Source: Parvularcula sp. BBD 1991-13
GTDB taxonomy: Bacteria > Pseudomonadota > Alphaproteobacteria > Caulobacterales > Parvularculaceae
Length of the DNA stretch: 64,000 nt
NCBI GenBank assembly: GCA_001657385.1
Contig: LYSZ01000012.1
Location: 1 to 64,000 of the forward strand
Direction of reading: 5' to 3'
Shown here one piece after another: positions 28,639 to 38,576 of this stretch. Position numbers and translations under genes: made by a program. The notes under the pieces are model-generated. The model did no database searches and was not told the DNA's origin. It saw only the letters and a program-made list of their open reading frames with translations. Numbering within the stretch: position 1 is the first letter of the stretch; every line of letters starts with the position of its first letter.

Positions 28639-29610
28639 ATGACGAGGCAGGTTTCCTTCACGCCGCCGGCCGATCACCCGGCGGACGTCCTGCGCTTTAC
28701 TGCCGAGCGGCTGGCGGCGGGGGAGCGCTGCGCGCTCGCCGTCGTAACCGGAACGGAAGGCGGCGCGGTGCGCGCGGTCGGCGCGCTGATGGCGGTTCCT
28801 GAAACGACGCCGCAGGCGGGCTATGTTTCCAATGGCTGCGTCGACGCGGACATCGTCGCCCATGCCCGGCTGGCGCTCGCGCGCCGTGCGCCGGCGAGGT
28901 TGCGATATGGAACGGGCTCTCCCTTCATCGATATCCGCCTGCCATGCGGCGGGGCCATCGATCTCGCCGTGCTTCCCGACCCCGACCCGGCAATCGTCGC
29001 CGAGGCCGCCGGGTTGCTGGACGCGCGGCGCGAGACGGCGCTCGCCTTTGACTGCGCCCGCGGCGCGCTGACGCCCGCATCGGCAGACCGCGACGCGGCC
29101 GCGTGGTCGGGCGATGTCTTCACCGCCCGCTATCGCCCGCGCCTGCGGCTTCGCATCGCCGGGCGCGGGCCGGAAACGCTGGCGCTCGCCCGGCTCGCCG
29201 CCATGTCCGGCATGGCGGTGATCGTTCAGTCGCCGGACGACGACCTCCTGGGCGAGGCTGCGGCCTTGGGCGACGTCACGGTCATGGCGCTGACGACCCC
29301 CTCGGCGCCGCCGCCGTCCCGCGACGATCCGTGGACGGCGTTTGTCATGATGTTCCATGACCGCGACTGGGAGGAGGGGCTGTTGCGGCAGGCGCTTCAG
29401 GGCGCGGCGTTTTACGTCGGCGCCCTGGGCAGCCGCCGCACCCAGGCCGCGCGCCTTGAAGCGCTGCGCGCGGCGGGGGTGGCGGAGGCGGCGCTGAGAC
29501 GGGTGCGCGGCCCGATCGGTCTGGTCCCGTCCCAGCGCGACGCGGCGACGCTGGCCGTCTCGACCCTCGCTGAAATCATCGCCGTCAGCCAGCAGGCGGG
29601 AGAGGACTAG
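28639..29610 (+). CDS. XdhC family protein
   Basis: ALAVVTGTEGGAVRAVGALM...YVSNGCVDADI...AFYVGALGSRRTQAARLEAL. Confidence 0.92.
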   Translation: MTRQVSFTPPADHPADVLRFTAERLAAGERCALAVVTGTEGGAVRAVGALMAVPETTPQAGYVSNGCVDADIVAHARLALARRAPARLRYGTGSPFIDIRLPCGGAIDLAVLPDPDPAIVAEAAGLLDARRETALAFDCARGALTPASADRDAAAWSGDVFTARYRPRLRLRIAGRGPETLALARLAAMSGMAVIVQSPDDDLLGEAAALGDVTVMALTTPSAPPPSRDDPWTAFVMMFHDRDWEEGLLRQALQGAAFYVGALGSRRTQAARLEALRAAGVAEAALRRVRGPIGLVPSQRDAATLAVSTLAEIIAVSQQAGED

Positions 29611-31028
29611 CGTCCCGCCGGCGCTTGCGGCGCGGCGGGGGCGAAGTCGGCCGCGACGGTCAGCCGCGCGGCGCCGCTGTCGAAGGGAACGGTGCCGTGC
29701 CAGAGATAGGACGGGAAAAACACCGCAACGCCGGGTTCCGGTTTTACGAAATGCTCCGGTTCAAGGGGAACCGGCGTTTTTATGCCCGGCTCGCCGAATT
29801 TCAGCCAGCCCGCATGATCCCTCGCGTCGGCCTCGCCGTCATGGCGCAGGTGACACGCCGACGAGATCCATCCCTCCGGATGGACATGGTTCACATGAAA
29901 CCCGCGCGGCGGGAGAAGGATCGACCACGCGCCGGCCATCGCCGCGGCGCCCGTATTGCGACAGCGCAAGGGATCGTCCCCGGCGCCGAGATGCGCCGCG
30001 AACGCCTGAACCGCGGGCGAGACCGCTTGAGGGTAGGCGCGCATGGCGGGGCTGTCGGCCTGGGTCAGCAGGGCCACCTGACTGCCGCCGCGTACGGACA
30101 GAAAGAACGGGTGTTGCCTGAACCCGTGGCGCGCATCGAGCGACGCTGACAGATCGTCCAGATAAGCGTCGGTCGAGCGCCACCCCTCCGGCGCTTCCAG
30201 GGGCGCGCGAAACACGAAAGCGTCGTAGTCAAACAGCGTGCGATGGCGCGCGTCGTCCTTCAGCCGCCAGAGGGTTCCCTGAAGCGCGATGTAATACTGG
30301 TTCTGCGGCGCCGCCGCCCGCAGCGCGTCGAGGCGCGCCTGCGCGCGGTCGAGATCGCCATTGGCGATGAGCGCGGTGCAGTGGGCCGAGCGGCCTTTCT
30401 CGAAATCCGGCGCGGTTTTTTCAAGCGTTTCGCCGTGCCGCACCGCCCGGCCGGGCTCGTCGCATTCAAGCGCCGCCTTGCACGCCGCATGCTCCAGCAG
30501 CGGGTGTGCGCCGAACCGCGCCAGCGCATCGCACAGCATTTGATACTCAGCCTGCGGATACCCGGTCTGCCCGACGATCTGCGCGCGCAGGGCGTGGAGC
30601 GCCGGCGCGTCGGGAACCTTGCCGATGGCCGCCTCCACCGGTTGCAGCGCGGCCTTCCGGTCCCCGGAGCGCATCCATATCATTTGCGCATATTCCCGCA
30701 GCGCGTCGATGTCGGCGGGGCGCTCGCGCAGATACCGCCGATAGGCGCTCGCGGCCTCGTCGGTCTGCAAGAGGCCGAGCAGGGCCCGGCCCTCGACCAG
30801 GAACGCCTCCGGCGCTTTCAGACCTTTCCCCCGCGCCTGCCGCAGGGCCGCGATCGCCTGTTCATAGGCGCCGAGATCGCCCAGAAGCGCCGCGACGTTG
30901 TAGTCGAGAACGGGGTCCGACGGCGATAACGCGATCGCGGACCGCCAGGCGTGAAGAGCGTCCTGAAGGCGGCCGGCGCGATGATGCGCACGCGCGCGGT
31001 CCACCATTTGCCGCAATGGTGACGACAC
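29607..31028 (-). CDS. TPR-containing putative 2OG-Fe(II) oxygenase (2OG-FeII_Oxy_5-like)
   Basis: N-terminal TPRs; C-terminal GFHVNHVHPEGWISSACHL ... GVAVFFPSYLWHGTVPFDSGAARLTVAADF. Confidence 0.82.
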   Translation of the reverse strand: MSSPLRQMVDRARAHHRAGRLQDALHAWRSAIALSPSDPVLDYNVAALLGDLGAYEQAIAALRQARGKGLKAPEAFLVEGRALLGLLQTDEAASAYRRYLRERPADIDALREYAQMIWMRSGDRKAALQPVEAAIGKVPDAPALHALRAQIVGQTGYPQAEYQMLCDALARFGAHPLLEHAACKAALECDEPGRAVRHGETLEKTAPDFEKGRSAHCTALIANGDLDRAQARLDALRAAAPQNQYYIALQGTLWRLKDDARHRTLFDYDAFVFRAPLEAPEGWRSTDAYLDDLSASLDARHGFRQHPFFLSVRGGSQVALLTQADSPAMRAYPQAVSPAVQAFAAHLGAGDDPLRCRNTGAAAMAGAWSILLPPRGFHVNHVHPEGWISSACHLRHDGEADARDHAGWLKFGEPGIKTPVPLEPEHFVKPEPGVAVFFPSYLWHGTVPFDSGAARLTVAADFAPAAPQAPAGR

Positions 31029-31230
31029 GAATGAGTCCCCTGTCTGTGCCGCTCGTTTGTCGCGTCCGGTAAAGTGCGCCTCGCGAGCAAGGGGACATTG
31101 TAGACTCTATTCACGCCGTTTCGAAACAGCGCGCGCATGCGTCGGCTGCATTGCCGCCTGGACTGTCTCAAGGCTCTGAATTTATTGGAAAATAAAGACC
31201 GCTTCAGGGACCGCGAAAGCCAGGGCGCGG

Positions 31231-32409
31231 TTACGGGGCCGCCGCCGGCTCGATGCGGATCCGGGTTCCGGCTCGAACCACGGAGAGGTTATTCGTCAGT
31301 TTCAGGAACGCAACGAGCGAGTCCGGGTCGTCGGAGGAAAACACGCCCGATACGCGCATGGCGGCCAGCGCGTCATCGCCGATGACAAGCTTGTCCCTGT
31401 TGTAACGATTGAACTCCTGCGCCACGCGGTCGAGGCGGTCCCCGTCGAAAATCAGCTTGCGGCTGGTCCAGGCGAGCACGCTCGCCGCGTCGGCGTCGGT
31501 GACGGCCGGCGCGGCGGCGGGGGAGAAATCCGCCTGTTGCCCGGCGACGAGAATGAACCGGTCGCCTTCTCCCCGGCGGCCGCGCCCGCGCGCGTCGGCA
31601 GGGCGGTCGGTTTCGGCGCGCCGGCCATTGAAAAGGCGCGGCGGCGTCGCCCTTGCCCCGGCCCGCCGCTCGAACGCAACCGCACCCTCGATGACCGAGA
31701 TCTCCGCCGTTTCGTTGAGATAGCGGACGTTGAACCGTGTACCGACCGCTTCGGCGACGGCGTCGCCGGCGACGACCCGAAAGGGACGGGCCGCGTCTTT
31801 TTCGACGTCGAACAGGGCTTCGCCGCGTTCGACGTCGACCGTGCGATACCGATCCGTATACCGCACCGCCACCCGGGATTGAGTATTGACATAAACGATC
31901 GACCCATCGTCGAGGGTCACGCTGCGCTGTTCGCCGAGCGCGGTCGCGACGATCATTGCTTCGCCGCCGTTCTTGCGCATTCCCGCCGGTCCGAAAAGAA
32001 AAATGCCGGCCGCGACCGCCAGGGCGAGGCTCGCCGCCGCAACGGCCGCCGCGGTCTTCGTCACGGGCGCCCGGGCGCGCCGCCCGCGACCGGTCGGCGC
32101 CGTTTGCGCCCTACAGAGGGGCTCCACGAGGCCGCCGATGCCGGCGTCCGACGCGGCGATGGGCACCACGTCCGCGGAGGCCGCGCGCAACAGCGCGTCG
32201 ATATCCGTGCGCTTTTCGGGATCGGCCACGCCGACTCCCTGCAACAGCGACAGGGCCATCAGGAATTCGTCGAGGTGAACGGGGGAGGTTTTCAGCCACG
32301 CCAGCAACGCCGCCTTCTGTTCCCGGCGCAGCGGCGCCTCGTCGAGCGCGACGGCCCATCCAGCGGCTTCCTCGGCGATTTGTTTGTTCAAAGAGGATGT
32401 GTTCGTCAT
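31231..32409 (-). CDS. FecR domain anti-sigma/sensor protein
   Basis: VALDEAPLRREQKAALLAWLKTSPVHLDEFLMA; TALGEQRSVTLDDGSIVYVNTQSRVAVRYTDRYRTVDVERGEALFDVEKDAARPF. Confidence 0.92.
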   Translation of the reverse strand: MTNTSSLNKQIAEEAAGWAVALDEAPLRREQKAALLAWLKTSPVHLDEFLMALSLLQGVGVADPEKRTDIDALLRAASADVVPIAASDAGIGGLVEPLCRAQTAPTGRGRRARAPVTKTAAAVAAASLALAVAAGIFLFGPAGMRKNGGEAMIVATALGEQRSVTLDDGSIVYVNTQSRVAVRYTDRYRTVDVERGEALFDVEKDAARPFRVVAGDAVAEAVGTRFNVRYLNETAEISVIEGAVAFERRAGARATPPRLFNGRRAETDRPADARGRGRRGEGDRFILVAGQQADFSPAAAPAVTDADAASVLAWTSRKLIFDGDRLDRVAQEFNRYNRDKLVIGDDALAAMRVSGVFSSDDPDSLVAFLKLTNNLSVVRAGTRIRIEPAAAP

Positions 32410-32411
32410 CT

Positions 32412-32942
32412 TTATTCCTCCCACAGTTCACGGCAGCGGGCGAGCGCGCGCGTCAGATAGATGTGAACGGTGGCCTTGGAGCGTCCGACGCGGTCGGCGA
32501 TTTCCGCATGGGAGTAACCGTCGCGTTTGCGAAGCAACAGGATGGTCCGGTACAGCGGCGGCAGTTGCTCCAGAATGCGGTTCAGCTTCTGCACGGCCAC
32601 GCGGGCCTCGATCTGTACTTCGCCGACATAGGCGTCGCCGTCGCGGCCGCGTTCGATCAGCGTATCGAGGTCTAGCGTTTCGATGGTGCGGCCCTGTTTG
32701 TAAAGATGCTCGTTCGCCAGATTGGTGACGATACGGAACAGATACCCTTCCAATTTTTCGATCACATCGGCGTCCTTGACGCGGAGCAGCCGCAGATAGC
32801 CTTCCTGCGCTATATCCTGGGCGTCGTGGGGGTTGCCCACCCGCGCCGTGAGATATCGGAGCAGGGTTGGGAGAAAGGCTTTGTAAGCCTGTTCCAGATC
32901 GTGCGCCTGCCGCCGCTCGCGTTCGCTGTTTCGCCAGTTCAT
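32412..32942 (-). CDS. ECF RNA polymerase sigma factor (FecI-like)
   Basis: LLRYLTARVGNPHDAQDIAQEGYLRLLRV...LPPLYRTILLLRKRDGYSHAEIADRVGRSKATVHIYLTRAL; internal MNWRNS start preferred over the track start at 33068. Confidence 0.9.
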   Translation of the reverse strand: MNWRNSERERRQAHDLEQAYKAFLPTLLRYLTARVGNPHDAQDIAQEGYLRLLRVKDADVIEKLEGYLFRIVTNLANEHLYKQGRTIETLDLDTLIERGRDGDAYVGEVQIEARVAVQKLNRILEQLPPLYRTILLLRKRDGYSHAEIADRVGRSKATVHIYLTRALARCRELWEE

Positions 32943-33063
32943 CAATTCATCCGCCTGAAGCGCGTCGCTCCGTATCCCGGTTCGAAGCGCGCCCTCGCGG
33001 CGCGCCGTTACAGGAAGCCTCATGATGAAGACTGCCTGAGCGCGCCAGTTTGGATACCCGATT

Positions 33064-33077
33064 TTCATAAAAAATTC
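33064..33077 (-). promoter_or_regulatory. Candidate ECF promoter element for the sigma/FecR operon
   Basis: GAATTTTTTATGAA on the minus strand, followed by AATCGGGTATCC. Confidence 0.5.
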
Positions 33078-33129
33078 TCAAGCCGCGGATTTCGGCCGTC
33101 GCACGCATACACGGGACCTCGGGCTTCGT

Positions 33130-33143
33130 GAATTTTTTATGAA
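33130..33143 (+). promoter_or_regulatory. Candidate ECF promoter element for the TBDR
   Basis: GAATTTTTTATGAA followed by TCGGTATCC; exact inverted copy of 33064-33077. Confidence 0.5.
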
Positions 33144-33265
33144 TCGGTATCCAACCGTCCCGTCGCCTCGGGTCTTTATTTACGAAGGGTTCAGCGCCCG
33201 TCGAGTTTATCGAAAGGCGGTCCATTGGGGCATCGCCGCCAACAGCGGTCCGGAGGGGCAAGAGG

Positions 33266-35929
33266 ATGAACGACAGGTTCAAACGGTCACGAGCAGGAGT
33301 AAAACAGGCGGTGCTGGGCGTTGCGAGCGCGCTGGCGATGGCGGCGCCCGCATTGGCGCAGGCGCAACCGGGGCCGGCGACGGCGATGAAGCTGCCCGCG
33401 CAGGCGCTGGACGACGCCATCAACGATATCGCCAGTCAGTCCGGCGTTCAGATCGTTCTTTACAGCGAGGACGCCCGGGGCATGTCTGCGCCAGCGGTTA
33501 ATGGTCTGTATACAGTTGAACAGGCGCTTGACGCCGTGCTGGCCGACACCGGGCTGGACCACTATCGCGTGAACGAGCGCACCATCGCCGTGGCGCCGCC
33601 GGGCCGGCTGGCCCAGAACGCGCCTGCGCGCGGCGACGCCGTTTCCGTCGCGCCGGGGCCGGCGCGCCGTGAAGACCGCCGCAGTCAGGCCGTGAGTCCG
33701 GATCGCGGGCTGGGTACGGATCTGATTCTGGTGACTGCGCGTAAACGTGAAGAAAGCATCCAGGATGTGCCGGGCGTCGTCACCGTTTACAATACCGATG
33801 CGCTGCGCGCTGTCGGGATCACTGATGCGCGCTCGCTTTCCCTTAATACGCTCGGCATCGTCTACAGCGAGACCTTCGCTGGCGCGGCCGCGCCGCGCAT
33901 CACCATTCGCGGCGTTGGCGACGACGACTTCAACCCCAACGGGTCGTCCTCCGCGGCCGTTCACGTGAACGGCATTTTTCAGGGTACGAATGGCCTCTTG
34001 AACAGCCAGTATTTCGATGTCGAGCGGGCCGAAGTCCTGAAAGGTCCGCAGGGAACGCTTTACGGCCGTAACGCCACGGCGGGGACCATCAACATCATTA
34101 CGACGCGGCCGGGGGAAGAATTCGGCGGCTATCTCGACGTTGAGTTCGGTAATTTCGGCGTTTTCCGGGGCGAGGGCGCCGTCGACCTTCCGATATCGGA
34201 GAGATTTCGCACGCGGGTCGCCGCGCTGTTCGAGGAGTCCGACGGCTTTTTCGAGCATCTCGGCACGGGGCCGGCGACCGGGTTTTCCTACCGGCCCGGG
34301 GTGATCCCGCCGCAGCCGGCGGTCGAGTCCCAGGGCGATTTCGGCGGGGCGGACCGGTTTTCCGCCCGCTTCACCGCCGAGCTTGACCTGACGGCGTCGA
34401 CGCTTGTCACCGCGACCGTCACCTATGGCGAGGATGAGAGCGAGTTGCCGATCCCCGACGTGACGGCGAATATCTGGGCCGATTACGAGGCCGGTCAGGC
34501 GTTTTTCCTGAATCCGGCTGACCCGATTCTCGACGCCTATGGTGATGCGCTGGACAACGATCCGTTTACGGTTTTCTCCAACGTCATCCCCCGGATGGAC
34601 GGCGAACAGCTTGGCGCCAACCTTCAGATCGACCAGCAGTTTTCCGACAGCCTTTCGGGCGTCCTGCTGGTCGGATATGAATCCCTCGACCGGGATTTCG
34701 CCACATCCGACAATCTGCCGTTTTCAGTGGCCGATTACCTGTTTCAGAACCAGTTTTCGCAGTTTACCGTCGAGGCGCGGCTCTCCGACGACAACTCGGA
34801 CGGATTCGGATGGCTGCTCGGCGCCTTTTTCCTCGACGACGAGGTCGAGTTCGGCACCAATCTCCTGTTCCTGAATTCCGGCCTGTGGCAGACCGACATA
34901 CGCACGGACGCCGTGCAGGAACGCAGCTCTTTTGGCGTATTCGCCTCGACCGACTGGATGCCCGTGGAGTGGTTCACATTCGAGGCTGGTGTGCGATATT
35001 CGTCCGATGACGTCACGTTCGACGGAGCGACGCGTAATCTCGACCCGTTCGGCGTCTTCGGCGAACCGTCGAGCTTTTTTCCGTTGGGCTCGGTTTTTAT
35101 CGGCAATCCGATCGATCCTGAAAATCCGCTTTTCTTCAGTGAGGAATTCGATGATGACGAGTTTACCTGGAATGTCGGCGGCGTTTTCCGGCCCGCTGAC
35201 GGGTTGAATCTCTATGCAAAGGTCAGCACCGGCTACAAGGCCGGCGGTTTTGACGGATCGACCATCCTGAGCCCGCGGGAAGCCCTGCCGATCAACTCCG
35301 AGACCGTTATCGCTTATGAAACGGGCGCCAAATACCAGTCGCCGAACGGCGTCTTCAGCGCCGAGGCCAATCTTTTCCATTACGACTTCGAGGACTATCA
35401 GTCTACGGCCCTTCTTGACGTGGCGGGCGCCGTTACCAATGTCCGCGCCAATGTATCGGACGCCAGAATCCGGGGCGCAGAATTTTCCGCCAACGTCTCG
35501 CCGCTCGACGGCCTGGTGTTCAGCGGCGGCGTCGCGCTTCTCGATACGGAGATCCAGAACTTTCAGGGAACTGCGGCCGGCGTCGAGGGCAACGAACTGC
35601 CGTTCTCGCCGACCGTGTCGTGGAACGCGTCTGTAGTCTATCTCGCGCCTCTTTCGGAGCGCTTCACCCTGAATGCGCAGGCCGACATCAGCGGCACCGG
35701 CGCGCATTTTCAGACAATCAACAACAACGATGAAGTGGATTCCTTCGCCGTACCCAATGCGCGGCTTGGCGTCCAAGCGGCGGAGGGTTGGGAAGTGGCG
35801 CTCTGGGTGCGCAACTTCACGGATGAACGATATGATGTCGGCTTTTTCCCCTCGACGGGGCTGACGCCGGACACCTTTTTCAAGGGGCCGCCGCGCACCT
35901 ATGGCGTCAATCTGAAAGCGACGTTCTAG
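33266..35929 (+). CDS. TonB-dependent receptor with N-terminal STN (signalling) domain
   Basis: STN: MKLPAQALDDAINDIASQSGVQIVLYSEDARGMSAPAVNGLYTVEQALDAVLADTGLDH; plug VERAEVLKGPQGTLYGRNATAGTINIITTRP. Confidence 0.95.
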   Translation: MNDRFKRSRAGVKQAVLGVASALAMAAPALAQAQPGPATAMKLPAQALDDAINDIASQSGVQIVLYSEDARGMSAPAVNGLYTVEQALDAVLADTGLDHYRVNERTIAVAPPGRLAQNAPARGDAVSVAPGPARREDRRSQAVSPDRGLGTDLILVTARKREESIQDVPGVVTVYNTDALRAVGITDARSLSLNTLGIVYSETFAGAAAPRITIRGVGDDDFNPNGSSSAAVHVNGIFQGTNGLLNSQYFDVERAEVLKGPQGTLYGRNATAGTINIITTRPGEEFGGYLDVEFGNFGVFRGEGAVDLPISERFRTRVAALFEESDGFFEHLGTGPATGFSYRPGVIPPQPAVESQGDFGGADRFSARFTAELDLTASTLVTATVTYGEDESELPIPDVTANIWADYEAGQAFFLNPADPILDAYGDALDNDPFTVFSNVIPRMDGEQLGANLQIDQQFSDSLSGVLLVGYESLDRDFATSDNLPFSVADYLFQNQFSQFTVEARLSDDNSDGFGWLLGAFFLDDEVEFGTNLLFLNSGLWQTDIRTDAVQERSSFGVFASTDWMPVEWFTFEAGVRYSSDDVTFDGATRNLDPFGVFGEPSSFFPLGSVFIGNPIDPENPLFFSEEFDDDEFTWNVGGVFRPADGLNLYAKVSTGYKAGGFDGSTILSPREALPINSETVIAYETGAKYQSPNGVFSAEANLFHYDFEDYQSTALLDVAGAVTNVRANVSDARIRGAEFSANVSPLDGLVFSGGVALLDTEIQNFQGTAAGVEGNELPFSPTVSWNASVVYLAPLSERFTLNAQADISGTGAHFQTINNNDEVDSFAVPNARLGVQAAEGWEVALWVRNFTDERYDVGFFPSTGLTPDTFFKGPPRTYGVNLKATF

Positions 35930-36127
35930 CCGGCCTTATCCCAGCGGTCTTTCGCCGGGCCCCGCCCGGCGGAGCCGTCCGGCTGAAGGCCGTCAAACAT
36001 TCAATGGATACGGATGACGGCGTCACGAGGGCCGGTGGCGGTTGAAAAGGGCCAAATCCCGAGCGCTTGCGTCGACGTCAGTATGTGGAATGTTTCCTTA
36101 CGCCCATTGCCGGGCTTTTCTCCGGCT

Positions 36128-37249
36128 TCAAAACATGCCGATCAGCGTATCGCGGAGCTCCTTGCCGGTTTCGGTCAGGGCATGGGTCGTATTGAGGGCC
36201 TTTTCAAGATCGAGCACCGCCTGCCGTTTTTCGTTGTAGACCTCCATACAGTCAGCATATCGATCGTTTTCCGCAAGGCGCTTGTGAAAGAACGCCATAT
36301 GTGATGATGCGTGGAAAGCCAGGAGAATCATTTCCAACGGGCGCTTGTTCTTTTTCAAAGGAGAAACATAAAGCGTATCGTCTGTCCCGTCGTGAAAGGG
36401 ATAACAGTATTTGAGCAGGTGATAGTACTGGTGCGCGCATTCGTGGACCAGCGTTTCCGCAAGGGCGACATGGCGGATGGGCATTGTAACGGTAATGACG
36501 CCCGGCTGTATGGTCGACGATCCCGATACATGCTTGCCCGTGCCGTCGTCCTTGACGAAAACGGCGAGCCCTTTCAGCGCCCTTCCCACCCAGTCCGAAT
36601 ATTCAGGCGTGTACGTATCGATTAATCGAAATGCGTCCGCAAGCGCACTGGCGAAATCTTCATAATCCAGTCGTTTGCCGGTAATATTCGACAGCGGCCA
36701 GATGGTTTCCTCCCATTCGCCGCGTTCACCTGAAACCGACAATACGTACACTTCTTTCGAGTTATTTCCGCTAACGGTCGTGTCCAGACCATGTCCGAGA
36801 CGAAACAGGCTCCGCGTCACGCCTCCGTCGCAGACGATCGCCGCCCCGCCGCCGGCGCCGCTCCGAATGTTCGTGCAACCGCGATAGACATCGCCGTTCG
36901 AAAGAATGTCCGGGCGCGCCCCATCGAAACTCAGCGCCCAGTCGATCGGGCGAAGGACTTGCTCCAACGCCGTCAGCATCTGTCCCAGGGCCGCCCGCGG
37001 CTCGCCGTTCCTGAGATAGGCGAGGGCGACGCCAAGTTCCGGCCGCCATAACGCCATGCCCGATCCCGGAAGATCGTCGTCGTAGCTTGCCAGCAATCTG
37101 TCAACATCCGCACAGCCCTCAAACGCTTCGCCGGTTCTCCGGATGTTGCGGTAAACCGCTTTGACGTAGGAATTCGCGACAAGGTTTGTGACCTTTCTGT
37201 CGTCGGCGCCGTTTTCTGTCGGGGCGATGAACGGCCTTGCGATTTCCAT
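36128..37249 (-). CDS. HExxH-motif putative peptide-modifying protein (RiPP locus, paralogue 1)
   Basis: LAETLVHECAHQYYHLLKYCYPFHDGTDDTLYVSPLKKNKRPLEMILLAFHASSHMAFF; resembles the TIGR04267-type HEXXH domain; last gene of the RiPP operon. Confidence 0.75.
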   Translation of the reverse strand: MEIARPFIAPTENGADDRKVTNLVANSYVKAVYRNIRRTGEAFEGCADVDRLLASYDDDLPGSGMALWRPELGVALAYLRNGEPRAALGQMLTALEQVLRPIDWALSFDGARPDILSNGDVYRGCTNIRSGAGGGAAIVCDGGVTRSLFRLGHGLDTTVSGNNSKEVYVLSVSGERGEWEETIWPLSNITGKRLDYEDFASALADAFRLIDTYTPEYSDWVGRALKGLAVFVKDDGTGKHVSGSSTIQPGVITVTMPIRHVALAETLVHECAHQYYHLLKYCYPFHDGTDDTLYVSPLKKNKRPLEMILLAFHASSHMAFFHKRLAENDRYADCMEVYNEKRQAVLDLEKALNTTHALTETGKELRDTLIGMF

Positions 37250-37317
37250 GATCCTGTTTTCCCATGTAATCCGTTAACAGAGCGGTGTGCTTTCAGGGTG
37301 CGCATGCGTGTTTTTGG

Positions 37318-38538
37318 TCAGGCGCGCTCCCGCAGGCGCCGCCATAGCGATCTCTTGTCGTGTACGATCATGGCTGAAACCGTCATTCCCGGCTGGAGCG
37401 GAATCATGCGCTCGCCAACTTCAAGGGCTTCGCTTGTCAGGCTGGTTTTGATACGATAGGCCGGACCTGATATTCCAATACTTTCCGAGAGATCTTCCGG
37501 ATAAAGAATTGTTTTCGAAACCGAGAGAACTTCCCCCTGGACCGCGCCGTATCGCCTGAAAGGGAAAGCGTCGAGAAAAATCCGAACCTGTTGCCGCTCT
37601 GCGATATGACCAATCGATTTCGCCGACACGAACAGTTCAGCTTCAAGAATCCCGCCTTCGGGGATCAGGGCCAGAAGCAACTGGGCGCCGTTGATGCTTT
37701 GCCCCACATCGACGGGCAGCGCCGCCACGCGTCCGTCCACCGGCGACAGAACGGCCGCGCCTTTCCTGATTTCCAACTCCGTTTCACGGCTTGTCGTGTT
37801 CTGAAGCTCCTTGCGGTACGATGCCAGCGTGGACTGTTTTACCAGCGGCAACTGGTCGAGTTCAACCGACGCTTCGCCCAACTGAGCCTTGAGTTTTTCT
37901 CGCCGCTGCAACAACTCCAGTTTGTTCTGCTCCAGTTCGAGCACTTGCGACTGGTATGCGGCGACCTCGACATGAGAAGTGGCGTCCTCCTGCAACAGTT
38001 CGCGAAACCGCGCCAGCGTCGCTTCGGCGATGGTTGCGCTTTCCTCCAGGACAGCAATTTGCAGGTTCAACTGCGAGAGTTCAAAAGTCAGGTGATCGAT
38101 CTTGTCGTGCAACGACTGCTCCTTGATCGCCATTTCCGAAACAAAGGAGTCTATCTGGATCTGAATTTCTCGCCGTTCATTTTCCAGCGACGTTTTCAGG
38201 GCGTCAATGGCGTTCGTGCCGGCGCTGAGGCCCTGCTGGTGGACGATGTCGATGAGCGTCTGTCCCTTCTGCACATATTCGTTATGCCCCACATGAAGAT
38301 TTTCGACATGACCGTCCACGGGCGACAACACCCGGACGAGCCCCTTGCTCGGTGAAATGCGTCCCGTGGCGCGTTCCGATTCCGAATACGGAAAGAAAAG
38401 GACGATAAGAGCGATGGCGATCGAGAAAATGAAAAGGACGGCGGAAAACAATTTCGTTGAAAGATGAGTCCTCAATATTACATCGCCATAAAGGCGCCGC
38501 GACTGGTGCTCCACTGCTTCCTGTCGAAATATCGCCAT
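37318..38538 (-). CDS. HlyD-family periplasmic adaptor (membrane fusion protein)
   Basis: N-terminal TM; SPVDGHVENLHVGHNEYVQKGQTLIDI; long coiled coil; VLSPVDGRVAALPVDVGQSINGAQLLLALIPEGG. Confidence 0.93.
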   Translation of the reverse strand: MAIFRQEAVEHQSRRLYGDVILRTHLSTKLFSAVLFIFSIAIALIVLFFPYSESERATGRISPSKGLVRVLSPVDGHVENLHVGHNEYVQKGQTLIDIVHQQGLSAGTNAIDALKTSLENERREIQIQIDSFVSEMAIKEQSLHDKIDHLTFELSQLNLQIAVLEESATIAEATLARFRELLQEDATSHVEVAAYQSQVLELEQNKLELLQRREKLKAQLGEASVELDQLPLVKQSTLASYRKELQNTTSRETELEIRKGAAVLSPVDGRVAALPVDVGQSINGAQLLLALIPEGGILEAELFVSAKSIGHIAERQQVRIFLDAFPFRRYGAVQGEVLSVSKTILYPEDLSESIGISGPAYRIKTSLTSEALEVGERMIPLQPGMTVSAMIVHDKRSLWRRLRERA

Positions 38539-38576
38539 TCTTCAGCCTCTCAACATAACTTGGCGCGCGATCACGC

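Noticed and set aside
33048-33077. GGATACC...CATAAAAAATTC read as a plus-strand ECF promoter
   Set aside because: The opposite reading (GAATTTTTTATGAA then TATCC) gives correctly divergent promoters and matches copies upstream of the second TBDR module
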